64,000 nucleotides of DNA from Paenibacillus sp. PAMC 26794 (GCF_000316035.1 NZ_ANHX01000016.1:1-64000), one strand, 5' to 3'; numbered from the stretch's first letter, positions 1-8,307 are shown. A program made the numbers and translations. Notes: generated by a model from the letters alone, not told the origin.

Positions 1-43
1 ACTTTAATGAATGGAGAAGGTTTTATCTGGATTTATTTAACTC

Positions 44-1450
44 TTAATTGGCTCTATCATTCCTAGTTTTGTTGCTGCGGCTGAATGAGCCATGGTTTGA
101 TTTACTGCTACTGCTGTTTGATCTACTGCTATTGGGTCTACCGTCGTTTGAACGACTACTGTTTGATTTACCACTCTTGGCAAACCATTCGGATTTGGGC
201 TTGCGTGCCGGGTTAGCTTTGGACTTCGCCGGTTTGCCTGCAGCCGATTTGTTGAACGAAGGTTTACTGCCCGGTGCTTTGCTGGTTTTATCAAACACAG
301 GTACACCTGTCATTGGATATGGATGACCTTTCACTTCAGGAATCGTCTTTTTGATTACTTTCTCGATATCCTTCAGGAATGGAAGTTCATCCTTCTCACA
401 GAACGAAATGGCCATCCCGCTTTTGCCTGCTCGACCTGTACGGCCAATACGGTGAACATACGTTTCCGGAATGTTAGGCAGGTTAAAGTTAATGACATGT
501 GACAGTTCCTCGACGTCAATTCCTCTTGCCGCGATATCCGTCGCAACTAATACACGTGTTGCACCACTCTTGAAGTTGTTCAGTGCCCGTTGTCTCTCGT
601 TCTGAGACTTGTTGCCATGAATAGCCTGTGCTGTAACATTCACTTTGGCCAAATCACGTGTAACCCGGTCAGCGCCGCGCTTCGTGCGTGTGAACACCAA
701 TGCCGTGACGATGGATTTATCCTCCAAAATTTGGTTCAACATATGTTGCTTCTTGCCGTTCTCCAGCAAATATATAGACTGCTCAATGCGGTCTACTGTT
801 GAAGATACCGGTGTGATTTCTACTTTGACTGGATCAACCAGCAAGGTTTTAACCATTTTGGTGATTTCAGGAGGCATCGTAGCTGAGAAGAACAGTGTCT
901 GCTTTTTGTTCGGCATTTTGGCAATGATTCTCTTCACATCATGAATGAAGCCCATGTCCAACATCCGGTCTGCTTCATCCAGAACGAGAATCTCAACCAT
1001 CTTCAGATCAATACGTTTCTGATTAATCAGATCGTTCAATCTACCAGGTGTTGCGATAATAATATCTGCACCTTGATTCAACGCACGCTCTTGCACTTTT
1101 TGCGAAACGCCGCCAACGATTGCCGTACAACGAATGTCCGTATACCGGCTATATACCTTGATGTTATCCGCGATCTGAATAGCCAGTTCTCGTGTTGGTG
1201 TCAAAATTAATGAGCGAATATGTCGTGCAGACTTTGATCCTTGTCCTTTGGATCTTTCGCTTAATAATTGAATGATTGGCACTGAAAATGCTGCCGTCTT
1301 GCCTGTTCCTGTCTGTGCACATCCCAGCAGATCTCTGCCAGCTAATACAGCTGGTATGGCCTGTTCCTGTATAGGGGTAGGATTAGTATAGTTTGCTTTG
1401 CTTAACCCTTCCATAATAGAGGGGATAATATTTAAGTCCTTAAATGTCAT
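44..1450 (-). CDS. DEAD-box ATP-dependent RNA helicase
   Basis: Superfamily 2 RNA helicase that unwinds or remodels RNA duplexes with ATP. The protein is about 468 residues. Visible motifs are the Q-motif region (TPIQEQ), Walker A AQTGTGKT (about 45-52), PTRELA, DEAD in LDEADRMLDMG, SAT, and the C-lobe HRIGRTGR. After residue about 385 the tail is low-complexity, rich in Ser, Lys, Arg and Asn, typical of the basic RNA-binding extensions of the CshA/RhlE type. I chose the ATG at 1450 because AAGGAGA lies 6 nt upstream; a longer frame from 1474 has no such site. It stands alone, with the ykkCD operon upstream. Which paralogue it is (CshA, CshB or other) cannot be decided here. Confidence 0.95.
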   Translation of the reverse strand: MTFKDLNIIPSIMEGLSKANYTNPTPIQEQAIPAVLAGRDLLGCAQTGTGKTAAFSVPIIQLLSERSKGQGSKSARHIRSLILTPTRELAIQIADNIKVYSRYTDIRCTAIVGGVSQKVQERALNQGADIIIATPGRLNDLINQKRIDLKMVEILVLDEADRMLDMGFIHDVKRIIAKMPNKKQTLFFSATMPPEITKMVKTLLVDPVKVEITPVSSTVDRIEQSIYLLENGKKQHMLNQILEDKSIVTALVFTRTKRGADRVTRDLAKVNVTAQAIHGNKSQNERQRALNNFKSGATRVLVATDIAARGIDVEELSHVINFNLPNIPETYVHRIGRTGRAGKSGMAISFCEKDELPFLKDIEKVIKKTIPEVKGHPYPMTGVPVFDKTSKAPGSKPSFNKSAAGKPAKSKANPARKPKSEWFAKSGKSNSSRSNDGRPNSSRSNSSSSKSNHGSFSRSNKTRNDRAN

Positions 1451-1567
1451 GTTGTCTCCTTCATTTACGCACATCTATCAATAAGACGCATCTTTTATTT
1501 CACACGTAACGTATAAGGATACCATTAAAAACGTAATCTGTACATTATTTTTTTAATATCACTTTGT

Positions 1568-1882
1568 TTAACTGACCAATTTAAGACCGACTGCCGATCC
1601 GAGCACCATAGCGATAAACAGAATTCTTAGGGCATTTCGAGGTTCTCCGTAAAACACCATGCCAAGAATAGCACCGCCGGAGGCTCCGATTCCCGTCCAT
1701 ACCGCATATGCTGTCCCCATCGGAAGAGTTTCCATCGCAAGGGACAGGAACAGGAAGCTTAAACCAAACCCAGCTACCAATAGAACCAGTGAAATGAGAT
1801 TACGGTCTTTGTGCAACTTGTTTATCATAAGCACTCCGATCATCTCAAATATACCTGCCAAGATAAGAAATACCCAGTTCAT
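1568..1882 (-). CDS. ykkD: SMR family guanidinium exporter subunit YkkD
   Basis: Small multidrug resistance protein of 104 residues with four predicted membrane helices. The essential membrane Glu of the family is at residue 13 (AGIFEMIGV). MGTAYAVWTGIG is the conserved helix-3 motif, and length and sequence resemble B. subtilis YkkD. Its start codon overlaps the stop of the upstream SMR gene by one base (TAATG), so the two subunits are translationally coupled and probably form an antiparallel heterodimer. Family knowledge: ykkC-riboswitch-controlled SMR proteins export guanidinium. The riboswitch just upstream makes that the best reading here. Confidence 0.9.
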   Translation of the reverse strand: MNWVFLILAGIFEMIGVLMINKLHKDRNLISLVLLVAGFGLSFLFLSLAMETLPMGTAYAVWTGIGASGGAILGMVFYGEPRNALRILFIAMVLGSAVGLKLVS

Positions 1883-2220
1883 TAGAGCTGCACCTCCTTA
1901 TTCTTCTCTTTGCTCAGCATTTTAAGACCAATTACGCCGAGTAAAAGTACACCAATGAGTATCATTTTTCCGGTTTGCACAGGTGCATTAAACAAAATAA
2001 TCTCTGCAATTACCGTACCAGCGGTACCCAGGCCAACGAATACTGCATACACGGTTCCCACGGGCAAGGTCCGGGAAGCTGCAATCATTAAGCTGAAACT
2101 GATTATAATCGCAACCAAGGTAAGCCCCCATTCCAGCAGACCACTGGCGTGTTTCAATCCAATGACCCAACCCACTTCAAACAAAGCAGCAATCATAACC
2201 GACATCCAAGTTTTATTCAT
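1882..2220 (-). CDS. ykkC: SMR family guanidinium exporter subunit YkkC
   Basis: First gene of the SMR pair, 112 residues and four membrane helices. The substrate-coupling Glu is at residue 15 in LFEVGWVIGLKHA; FEVxWxxGLK is typical of the Gdx (guanidinium exporter) side of the SMR family. PVGTVYAVFVGLG is the helix-3 signature. The ATG at 2220 follows an AAGGAGCG-like site. The gene is preceded by a guanidine-I riboswitch and intrinsic terminator, so expression should rise with intracellular guanidinium. It is coupled to ykkD by a one-base overlap. Role and partner are inferred from this arrangement and from known YkkCD. Confidence 0.92.
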   Translation of the reverse strand: MNKTWMSVMIAALFEVGWVIGLKHASGLLEWGLTLVAIIISFSLMIAASRTLPVGTVYAVFVGLGTAGTVIAEIILFNAPVQTGKMILIGVLLLGVIGLKMLSKEKNKEVQL

Positions 2221-2283
2221 ACCTAAAACGCTCCTTTTCTTCTACATTTTTTTGTACAACCCGTAAGGTTCATTAGCGAAAAA

Positions 2284-2336
2284 ACAAAAAAAGCCCGGGA
2301 AACAAACTGCATATAGCAGTTCATCTCCCAGGCTTT
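2284..2336 (-). terminator. Riboswitch-controlled intrinsic terminator
   Basis: On the minus strand AAGCCTGGGA and TCCCGGGCTT pair around an inner AACTGC/GCAGTT stem, followed by a run of T. The 5' arm is also part of the 3' end of the aptamer, as expected for a terminator that is dissolved when guanidinium binds. Confidence 0.85.
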
Positions 2337-2421
2337 TATCCCTCCGTGGCACAACCAACAGGTTGCGGGTTTTCTCTCGGACCAGACCGACACATACATC
2401 GCGCATCGCGGAACCCTAGAA
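2322..2421 (-). promoter_or_regulatory. Guanidine-I (ykkC) riboswitch
   Basis: The minus strand carries the ykkC aptamer blocks in order: CTAGGGTTCCG starting at 2419, GGTCTGGTCCGAGAGAAAAC, CCCGC, ACGGAGG ending at 2341, and GGATAAAAGCC. These match the conserved core of the guanidine-I class as I know it. It leads directly into the terminator and the ykkCD genes. Ligand: guanidinium (family knowledge). Confidence 0.92.
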
Positions 2422-2449
2422 AACCTGTTTTTATTCTAATGTGTCTCCA

Positions 2450-2477
2450 ATTATACACACTTCCACTATCTTGGCAA
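2450..2477 (-). promoter_or_regulatory. Sigma-A promoter of the riboswitch-ykkCD transcript
   Basis: A -35 box TTGCCA (2472-2477) and a perfect -10 box TATAAT (2450-2455) are separated by 16 bp on the minus strand. This puts the transcript start about 20 nt before the aptamer. Confidence 0.75.
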
Positions 2478-2500
2478 CCCCTTAAATGTGATAATGCCAT

Positions 2501-3130
2501 TTATTTGATAATCAAACCCATTAATCCTACAAATGTGGCGGCTTGATGTGGTGAAATCACACAACCGTTGAGATCTTCCATAGTCAGCACCAAGGAGTCA
2601 AATTCGCAATCGCTAAGATCCAAATCCTTCATTTTGGTCCCCGTTAAGGAAGCTTGGTCGATGTTACATTGACTGAACTCCATTTTTTGCAGTGCCAGAT
2701 AGGCAAAGTCTGCACCAATCAAGGTACTTTCCGAGAAGGAGACCTGTTTCAGATGGGCAAAACGGAAATTGCTGTAGTCGCCTAGACCATGAAGGAAACT
2801 GACGTTTTGCAATCGACTATTAGAAAAATCAGTTCCGACAAACTTGCAGTTACGCCACTCGATCCGGTGCATGAAGGCACCAGAGAGATTGACATTGGAG
2901 AAGTCGCAGTGTTCGAACCGGACATCGGTGAATTCAAATTGTTCCAAGGCAGACTCCGAGATTGTCACATGTCTAAATACAACATTTTCAAAGGAAACTT
3001 TACTCGCTTCCTGGTGATCCAATGTAATGTTCTCGATCAGTTTGTGTTTGTACTCCACTTTGGATTCCAGGAATGCAATCGTTTCCGGTTCGAGCAACTG
3101 CTCCTGAATCTTGGGTTTATCCATTTTCAT
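2501..3130 (-). CDS. Pentapeptide repeat protein
   Basis: About 209 residues, with A(D/N)LxX-type repeats through most of the length (for example FENVVFRHV, CDFSNVNLSG, GADFAYLALQ, GTKMKDLDLSDCEF). This predicts a right-handed quadrilateral beta-helix. No signal peptide or catalytic motif is visible. The gene starts 11 nt after the stop of the SAM methyltransferase gene, so the two are probably one operon. Some family members mimic DNA and protect gyrase (Qnr-like), but most have no known role and I do not assign one. A shorter start (ATG at 3124) is possible. Confidence 0.88.
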   Translation of the reverse strand: MKMDKPKIQEQLLEPETIAFLESKVEYKHKLIENITLDHQEASKVSFENVVFRHVTISESALEQFEFTDVRFEHCDFSNVNLSGAFMHRIEWRNCKFVGTDFSNSRLQNVSFLHGLGDYSNFRFAHLKQVSFSESTLIGADFAYLALQKMEFSQCNIDQASLTGTKMKDLDLSDCEFDSLVLTMEDLNGCVISPHQAATFVGLMGLIIK

Positions 3131-3141
3131 CCCGTATTCCC

Positions 3142-3906
3142 CTATTCTTTAATAGCTGCAACTCGCAGTCGGCTTCTGTCTAGATACCACTGTCCATCCC
3201 GCATCAGTTGTGGCTGTACTTTTTTCTCAACAGCTTCCATAATAACATCCTGTTCCGCAGATGTGATACCACTGAATAAATACTCCGCGAAGCTGGTCAA
3301 CCACTTTCTGGCACCTGGCTTGAACGGAGTAAATTGGTCAACGTGCTGGGCCAGACTAACTCTAAATCCGTGTTGCTCCAGTAGATTAGCATATTCGCCA
3401 ATGGTAGGGTGATACCATGGATTCCGACCTTCCCATCCGTATCCACGGGCATTCAGTTCTTCCCGTACCGCTGTAATTAATATAGCCGTGTTGCCATTTG
3501 CAGCAAACTCAGCCACGAATCGCCCCCCCGTCTTGAGCGCTAACTGTATGGATTGTACTACAGCCGGAGCATCCTTTATCCAATGCAGAACGGCATGAGA
3601 GAAAACAGCATCAAACGGTTCTTCTGTCCGATAATGACAAGCATTTGCTACTTGAATATTCATATCAGGGTATTTCTGTTTAGCTTGCCTAATCGTCTCT
3701 TCTGAAAAATCTATACCTGTTGGCAGCGCTCCTGCGGCTGCAATTTTGGCTGTCAGATCCCCATTGCCACAACCCACATCAAGAATACGTTCACCTTGGG
3801 ATGGCTGGAGCAAGGATAAGATAGGTGTTTCCTGTAACGTTGCAAAAGGAGCGGAATGAACACTCCATGATTCGTTCGTTTGACCAGATGAATGTCCGTT
3901 ATTCAT
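3142..3906 (-). CDS. Class I SAM-dependent methyltransferase
   Basis: Soluble methyltransferase of 254 residues. Motif I is ILDVGCGNGDLTAKI, followed by GIDFSEETI (acidic residue binding the ribose) and the post-motif FDAVFSHAVLHWI, as in trans-aconitate and ubiquinone or menaquinone type methyltransferases. The methyl acceptor cannot be read from the sequence. The ATG at 3906 has an AAAGGAGA ribosome binding site. It is the first gene of a short operon with the pentapeptide repeat gene. The divergent region upstream holds an AraC-like remnant. Confidence 0.9.
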   Translation of the reverse strand: MNNGHSSGQTNESWSVHSAPFATLQETPILSLLQPSQGERILDVGCGNGDLTAKIAAAGALPTGIDFSEETIRQAKQKYPDMNIQVANACHYRTEEPFDAVFSHAVLHWIKDAPAVVQSIQLALKTGGRFVAEFAANGNTAILITAVREELNARGYGWEGRNPWYHPTIGEYANLLEQHGFRVSLAQHVDQFTPFKPGARKWLTSFAEYLFSGITSAEQDVIMEAVEKKVQPQLMRDGQWYLDRSRLRVAAIKE

Positions 3907-3990
3907 AGATTATAATCTCCTTTTAAATTAAGGATCTAATGTATCTATAATAACTTTTATATAAGAGAATTGTCAATTCACTAATCACTC

Positions 3991-4296
3991 AATCCGGTCA
4001 TCGGGCAGATTATCAAGGCATCCGCTGATGCACCCTACTTAAGTCTCAAGCTCGAATTCACACCGAACCAAATTCTCGAAGTACTTAACAGATGCAATAT
4101 CAAGGTAACATTCAACGAAAACGCCAGACGAGCCATGTTTGTAGGTCAGATGGAATCGTCCATTCAGGACGCTGTACTCCGACTTGTTCGATTGCTGGAT
4201 ACGCCGGGAGAGATTCCGTTTCTGGCTCCGTTGTATGCACTCTCTATCTCACAACTATCACACAAAAGGCAAACCAAAAAAGGACAACCACAATGA
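3991..4296 (+). pseudogene. Remnant of an AraC-family regulator (N-terminal domain)
   Basis: The plus-strand frame beginning at 3991 reads as the middle of an AraC-type N-terminal domain (PVIGQIIKASADAPYLSLKL, FTPNQILEVL, GEIPFLAPLYALSISQL). There is no start: a stop lies three codons before the homology. There is no C-terminal helix-turn-helix, because the frame runs into the threonine aldolase terminator. It is a truncated fossil that once faced the methyltransferase gene. Confidence 0.72.
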
Positions 4297-4309
4297 GTTG
4301 TCCTTTTTT
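4275..4309 (-). terminator. Intrinsic terminator after the threonine aldolase gene
   Basis: Hairpin of AAAAGGACAAC and GTTGTCCTTTT, with a T-run on both strands. It lies about 100 nt past the aldolase stop. It also ends the AraC remnant reading frame. Confidence 0.7.
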
Positions 4310-4407
4310 CAGTATCAGAATTCTGCGTAATTACTTTTGGATTTATTCAAAATACTCGTATTTATGAGAAGGAAATCGGAACTGTTCTCCTTAATTTTTG
4401 AACAAGA

Positions 4408-5487
4408 TTAGACCAATGCTTCGACCCGTTCAAGAACCTGGATTTCTTCGTGCAATATTTGAGCGATTTCACGAGTCAGTGCATCCACATTCTCTTGACG
4501 AGTTGCCCAGCTGGTACAGAATCGCACAGCACTGTGTGTATCGTCAACCTTTTCCCAGAAGGAGAAGGTATAACCGCTGCGTAATTTCTCAAGCAAACGA
4601 TCAGGCAGTATCGGAAACTGCTGGTTGGTTGGTGAGTCGTACAGGAAACGTACCCCGTGCTGTTCAAGTGAGTCATGAATTCTCAAGGCCATATCTACGG
4701 CATGACGGGAAATATCGAGGTACAGACCATCTTCGAACAACGTTTCAAATTGGATACCCAGCAATCTGCCTTTGGCAAGCAGGCCACCTTTTTGTTTGAT
4801 CATATAACGAAAATCCGGTTTCAGCGCTTCATTCAGGATAACAACCGCCTCTCCCATCAATGCGCCAATCTTGGTTCCCCCGATGTAGAACACATCACAG
4901 AAGCGTGCAAGGTCAGCAAGTGTCATATCGCAATCTCGGGAGGCAAGTGCATATCCAAGGCGTGCTCCATCTACGAAAAATGAAAGACCACATGCTCTGC
5001 TGACTGTGTGCAATGCTTGTAATTCTGCCTTGCTATACATCGTTCCGTTCTCCGTTGGCTGAGATATGTAGACCATGCCAGGTTGTACACAATGTTCCGG
5101 TGACGATTCATTCATGTGTGCATCATAGACTGTCCTAACCTGTTCAGGCGTGATCTTTCCGTGCTTGCTGGGAACTGTGAGCACCTTATGGCCCGTTGCT
5201 TCAATAGCTCCTGTCTCATGAACCGCAATGTGTCCCGAGGTCGCAGCAATCACACCTTGATATGGACGCAAAATAGATGCAATCACCGTTGTATTTGTCT
5301 GTGTACCGCCAACCAAAAAATGAACATCAGCTTGATCATTGTCACATGCCTGACGAATAAGCATTCTCGCCCTTTCGCAATGCTCATCCGTACCATACCC
5401 GCTCGTCTGTTCCATGTTGGTTTCCATCAGTCTTTGTAAAATTCGTTCATGCGCACCTTCGTTATAATCACATTCAAATCGTATCAT
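4408..5487 (-). CDS. Low-specificity L-threonine aldolase-like PLP enzyme
   Basis: Fold-type I PLP enzyme of about 359 residues, expected to cleave L-threonine or L-allo-threonine to glycine and acetaldehyde. Landmarks are YGTDEHCERAR (N-terminal), FLVGGTQTN (phosphate-binding region), HIAVHETGAIE, FFVDGARLGYAL (Asp pairing with the pyridine N), and the Schiff-base Lys in DVFYIGGTKIGAL. The cofactor Lys and Asp are both present, so it should be active. The ATG overlaps the stop of the upstream MarR gene by 4 nt (ATGA), so the two are co-transcribed and coupled. The regulator probably controls it through the twin operator upstream. Confidence 0.88.
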   Translation of the reverse strand: MIRFECDYNEGAHERILQRLMETNMEQTSGYGTDEHCERARMLIRQACDNDQADVHFLVGGTQTNTTVIASILRPYQGVIAATSGHIAVHETGAIEATGHKVLTVPSKHGKITPEQVRTVYDAHMNESSPEHCVQPGMVYISQPTENGTMYSKAELQALHTVSRACGLSFFVDGARLGYALASRDCDMTLADLARFCDVFYIGGTKIGALMGEAVVILNEALKPDFRYMIKQKGGLLAKGRLLGIQFETLFEDGLYLDISRHAVDMALRIHDSLEQHGVRFLYDSPTNQQFPILPDRLLEKLRSGYTFSFWEKVDDTHSAVRFCTSWATRQENVDALTREIAQILHEEIQVLERVEALV

Positions 5488-5906
5488 GGTGTGGTCTCTC
5501 CTGCCTTCTTGTTCAACTTCTCTTGTATGTTCATCATGGAGGTGTATACCTCTTGAATCTCTTCTTCATTCAATTCTTGCATCAGCTTCAGGATCTGTTG
5601 ATCGGATCGATCATTCAATTGGGCATACAGTTCCTCACCCTTGGCTGTCAGACGAATCAGACTGACCCGGCTGTCGGCAGCAGAATCCACTTTCACCAGC
5701 AGTCCTTCCTTGGACAGCTTGTTCACAATTCGGCTCATGTAACTGCGATCAATGGTCAGTGTATCCACCAGATTGTTCGCAATGCTTTCTCCCCGAATCC
5801 CAATCTCAATAATGACCCGTACTTCTGCAAACGAATATCCTGTTCCAAGAATATGCTTGTCGAGTACACCAAGTATGTTGGTATAAAAACGGTTAAAACG
5901 TCGCAT
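5484..5906 (-). CDS. MarR family transcriptional regulator
   Basis: Winged helix-turn-helix repressor, 140 residues from the ATG at 5906. The wing region SYMSRIVNKLSKEGLLVKVDSAADSR is characteristic. The ATG has no ribosome binding site, yet the frame stays open upstream. A good GGAGG lies 7 nt before an in-frame ATC codon at 5943-5945, which would add 13 residues of the usual N-terminal dimerisation helix. The true start may therefore be non-canonical (see findings). Two 23-bp direct repeats overlap the promoter and suggest autoregulation. The gene is coupled to the threonine aldolase. Confidence 0.88.
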   Translation of the reverse strand: MRRFNRFYTNILGVLDKHILGTGYSFAEVRVIIEIGIRGESIANNLVDTLTIDRSYMSRIVNKLSKEGLLVKVDSAADSRVSLIRLTAKGEELYAQLNDRSDQQILKLMQELNEEEIQEVYTSMMNIQEKLNKKAGETTP

Positions 5907-5960
5907 GTCAGCCAGTATATCTGGATTTATGTACTGAGAGTTGATGTCAAACCCTCCTTT

Positions 5961-6016
5961 TTAGTGGACATTGTCAACATTATGATAATCACGTTAGTGG
6001 ACGTTGTCAACATTAT
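5961..6016 (-). promoter_or_regulatory. Promoter with twin MarR operator repeats
   Basis: Two direct repeats, 5961-5983 and 5994-6016, differ at one base. Each contains TTAGTGGAC and TTGTCAACATTAT, with a GTTG-T-CAAC style dyad. On the minus strand the upstream copy supplies the -35 TTGACA (6005-6010). A 17-bp spacer leads to a -10-like TATCAT (5982-5987), and the second copy covers the start region. This is a classic self-repression layout. Confidence 0.72.
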
Positions 6017-6056
6017 TTTTACCCGAGCATGTTATACCTCATTAGTAATCCAAACT

Positions 6057-6079
6057 AAAAAGCCGCGCATATGCGCGGC
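6057..6079 (-). terminator. Intrinsic terminator of the ABC exporter operon
   Basis: Perfect GCCGCGCATATGCGCGGC palindrome at 6062-6079, followed on the minus strand by five T. It is 50 nt after the ABC gene stop. Confidence 0.85.
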
Positions 6080-6128
6080 AAGGTTGTTCTGTCATCGGAG
6101 TGTCCAGTGTAAATTCATTTTATATGGA

Positions 6129-7847
6129 TTAAGAGTGACTATATTGCACCTGATGAAGACGGCTATATATCCCTCCAGCGGCGACCAATTCCTCATGGTT
6201 ACCTTGCTCAGCGATGCCATCTGTGTTCACTACGATAATTCGATCCGCATTCTTGATGGTCGTCAGTCTGTGCGCAATGACGAGTGTCGTTCTGCCCACC
6301 GACAATTCAGCGAGTGATTGCTGGATCAGTGCTTCCGTTTCCGTATCCAGCGCAGAGGTTGCCTCATCCAGAATAAGAATGGGTGGATTTTTCAGGAACA
6401 TACGAGCAATGGATAACCGTTGCTTTTGTCCTCCGGATAGCTTGACTCCACGCTCTCCAATGACCGTATCCATGCCATCTGGCAACGTAAGAATTAATTC
6501 CTCCAATGAGGCACGACGGGCGGCATCCCAGATTTGTTCATCCGTTGCACTCAGATCGCCATAAGCAATATTCTCCTTAATGGTACCCGAGAACAAAAAT
6601 ACATCCTGTTGAACGATTCCGATATGTTTGCGCAAGGATTGAAGCTTAACGTTACGAATGTCGACGCCATCCACAGTGATACGTCCCTCTTCTACCTCAT
6701 AGAATCGTGGCAGCAAGCTGCAGATGGTAGTTTTGCCTGCACCCGAAGGACCAACAAAAGCAACCGTTTCCCCTGGTCGAACAGACAGACTGATATCATT
6801 CAGAATACGCCGACTGGATTCATATCCGAACGAGACGTTCTCGAAGCGAATATCACCTTTCACACTTTCGAATTCAACGGCGTTTTTGCTATCCGCAATC
6901 TCAGGTTCTGTATCAATGATCTCCAGATAACGTTTGAAACCAGCAATGCCCTTTGGATAACTTTCAATGACAGCATTGATTTTCTCAATCGGGCGGAAGA
7001 AGATATTGGACAGGAGCAGGAAGGCCATGAATTCCCCCATATTGATTCTGCCATCGATATAAAACCAAGCCCCGCTGATCATGACAAACACCGTAACCAG
7101 TCGCATCATCATATAACTGACCGAGATACTTTTCGCCATCGTTTTGTAGGCAAGTAGTTTGGTTTTACGGAAATTCTGATTGTCCACCGCAAAAAGCTCT
7201 TTCTCATGTTCTTCGTTGGCGAACGATTGCACAACACGCATGCCACCAACGTTATCTTCAATGCGTGCATTGAAATTGCCGACGTCTCCGAAGAGTCGCC
7301 GATACGTCTTCGTCATGCGGCCACCAAATACGATAATGACCCAAGCCATGATTGGGATAATAATAAAGGTAAGCAGCGCAAGCTCCAGATTAATGTTAGC
7401 CATCAGCCAGAACGATCCGATTAATGTCATCACTGCGATGAATACATCTTCAGGTCCATGGTGAGCAACCTCGCCAATATCATTCAGATCATTCGTAAGA
7501 TGACCAATTAAGTGGCCTGTTTTACGATTATCAAAGAAACGGAAGGACAGCTTCTGCAAGTGAGCGAACATCTTCTCACGCATGTTGGTCTCAATGTTAA
7601 TGCCCAGCATATGTCCCCAATATGTAACGACATAGTTCAATACGGTATTAAGTGCATAGATGGATAACAGCACAACGCAGGCAAGCATAATGAGAGGCCA
7701 ATCCTGACCTGGCAACAATTCATTAATGAATTTGCTGACGGCAAGGGGGAAAGCGAGCTCCAGAAGACCTGCGAGTACAGCGCATCCAAAATCAATCAAA
7801 AACAGTTTTTTATAGGGACGATAATACGAAAAAAAGCGACGAATCAT
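6129..7847 (-). CDS. ABC exporter, fused permease and ATPase
   Basis: Half-transporter of 572 residues, with six membrane helices (about 15-290) followed by a nucleotide-binding domain. Motifs are Walker A GPSGAGKT (about 366-373), signature LSGGQKQR, Walker B ILILDEATSALD and the switch His in VIAHRLTTIKNADRI. It belongs to the multidrug/lipid (MsbA-BmrA) type and should act as a homodimer unless a partner lies elsewhere. The start is 2 nt after the stop of the preceding small gene, and its ribosome binding site lies inside that gene, so the two are coupled. The substrate is unknown. Confidence 0.93.
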   Translation of the reverse strand: MIRRFFSYYRPYKKLFLIDFGCAVLAGLLELAFPLAVSKFINELLPGQDWPLIMLACVVLLSIYALNTVLNYVVTYWGHMLGINIETNMREKMFAHLQKLSFRFFDNRKTGHLIGHLTNDLNDIGEVAHHGPEDVFIAVMTLIGSFWLMANINLELALLTFIIIPIMAWVIIVFGGRMTKTYRRLFGDVGNFNARIEDNVGGMRVVQSFANEEHEKELFAVDNQNFRKTKLLAYKTMAKSISVSYMMMRLVTVFVMISGAWFYIDGRINMGEFMAFLLLSNIFFRPIEKINAVIESYPKGIAGFKRYLEIIDTEPEIADSKNAVEFESVKGDIRFENVSFGYESSRRILNDISLSVRPGETVAFVGPSGAGKTTICSLLPRFYEVEEGRITVDGVDIRNVKLQSLRKHIGIVQQDVFLFSGTIKENIAYGDLSATDEQIWDAARRASLEELILTLPDGMDTVIGERGVKLSGGQKQRLSIARMFLKNPPILILDEATSALDTETEALIQQSLAELSVGRTTLVIAHRLTTIKNADRIIVVNTDGIAEQGNHEELVAAGGIYSRLHQVQYSHS

Positions 7848-7849
7848 AC

Positions 7850-8224
7850 TTATTCACTCTCACTCTCCAGATCCTTATTGGGGTTTACATCTTCATTTTG
7901 CAGCTCGAACAGATGGATATACTCGTCGATGACCTGATCAATGGCTTTCAGTTCCCCACTAATCATTGGGCGAATATGTTCGTACTCCTCCTGTCCAAGT
8001 TGTCTGGCAAGCGTCGTTCTTCGATTCTGCATCTGCTCCAGAAATACAAGAATCCGGCCGCGACGGAATGTTTGCGCACCACGGCCCCGTTTTCCCTGAT
8101 GTTCACCATGCCCTCTGCCACGTCTGGAACGTTCTCCACGTTGCTCACTGTCACTCATATCACGTTTCGGACGCTCACCTTGACGTACACTTCCATCCAT
8201 CTCTTCGATAGGACGATCTCTCAT
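7850..8224 (-). CDS. Uncharacterised charged protein coupled to the ABC exporter
   Basis: About 124 residues. I start it at the ATG at 8224 because GGAGGTGG sits at proper distance; a longer frame from 8266 lacks this. Residues 1-55 are very polar and rich in Arg, Gly, Glu and Asp (RGERSRRGRGHGEHQGKRGR). The rest is a compact, probably helical segment (FRRGRILVFLEQMQNRRTTL, ISGELKAIDQVIDEYIHLFEL). I do not recognise the family. Its position directly in front of, and coupled to, an ABC exporter, behind an operator-rich promoter, suggests a regulatory or accessory role. That is inference only. Confidence 0.8.
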   Translation of the reverse strand: MRDRPIEEMDGSVRQGERPKRDMSDSEQRGERSRRGRGHGEHQGKRGRGAQTFRRGRILVFLEQMQNRRTTLARQLGQEEYEHIRPMISGELKAIDQVIDEYIHLFELQNEDVNPNKDLESESE

Positions 8225-8245
8225 TTTGTGCCACCTCCATAACGT

Positions 8246-8307
8246 GTATACATATGTATACAACATTTCATGTATACGATTGTATACGCGACAAAAAGAA
8301 GTGTCAA
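8246..8307 (-). promoter_or_regulatory. Promoter overlapped by GTATAC palindromes
   Basis: On the minus strand a -35 TTGACA (8302-8307) and a -10 TACAAT (8279-8284) have a 17-bp spacer. GTATAC-4nt-GTATAC (8272-8287) sits on the -10, and a perfect 16-bp palindrome GTATACATATGTATAC (8246-8261) lies just downstream. A dimeric repressor is expected to bind here. The regulator is not identifiable in the window. Confidence 0.75.
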
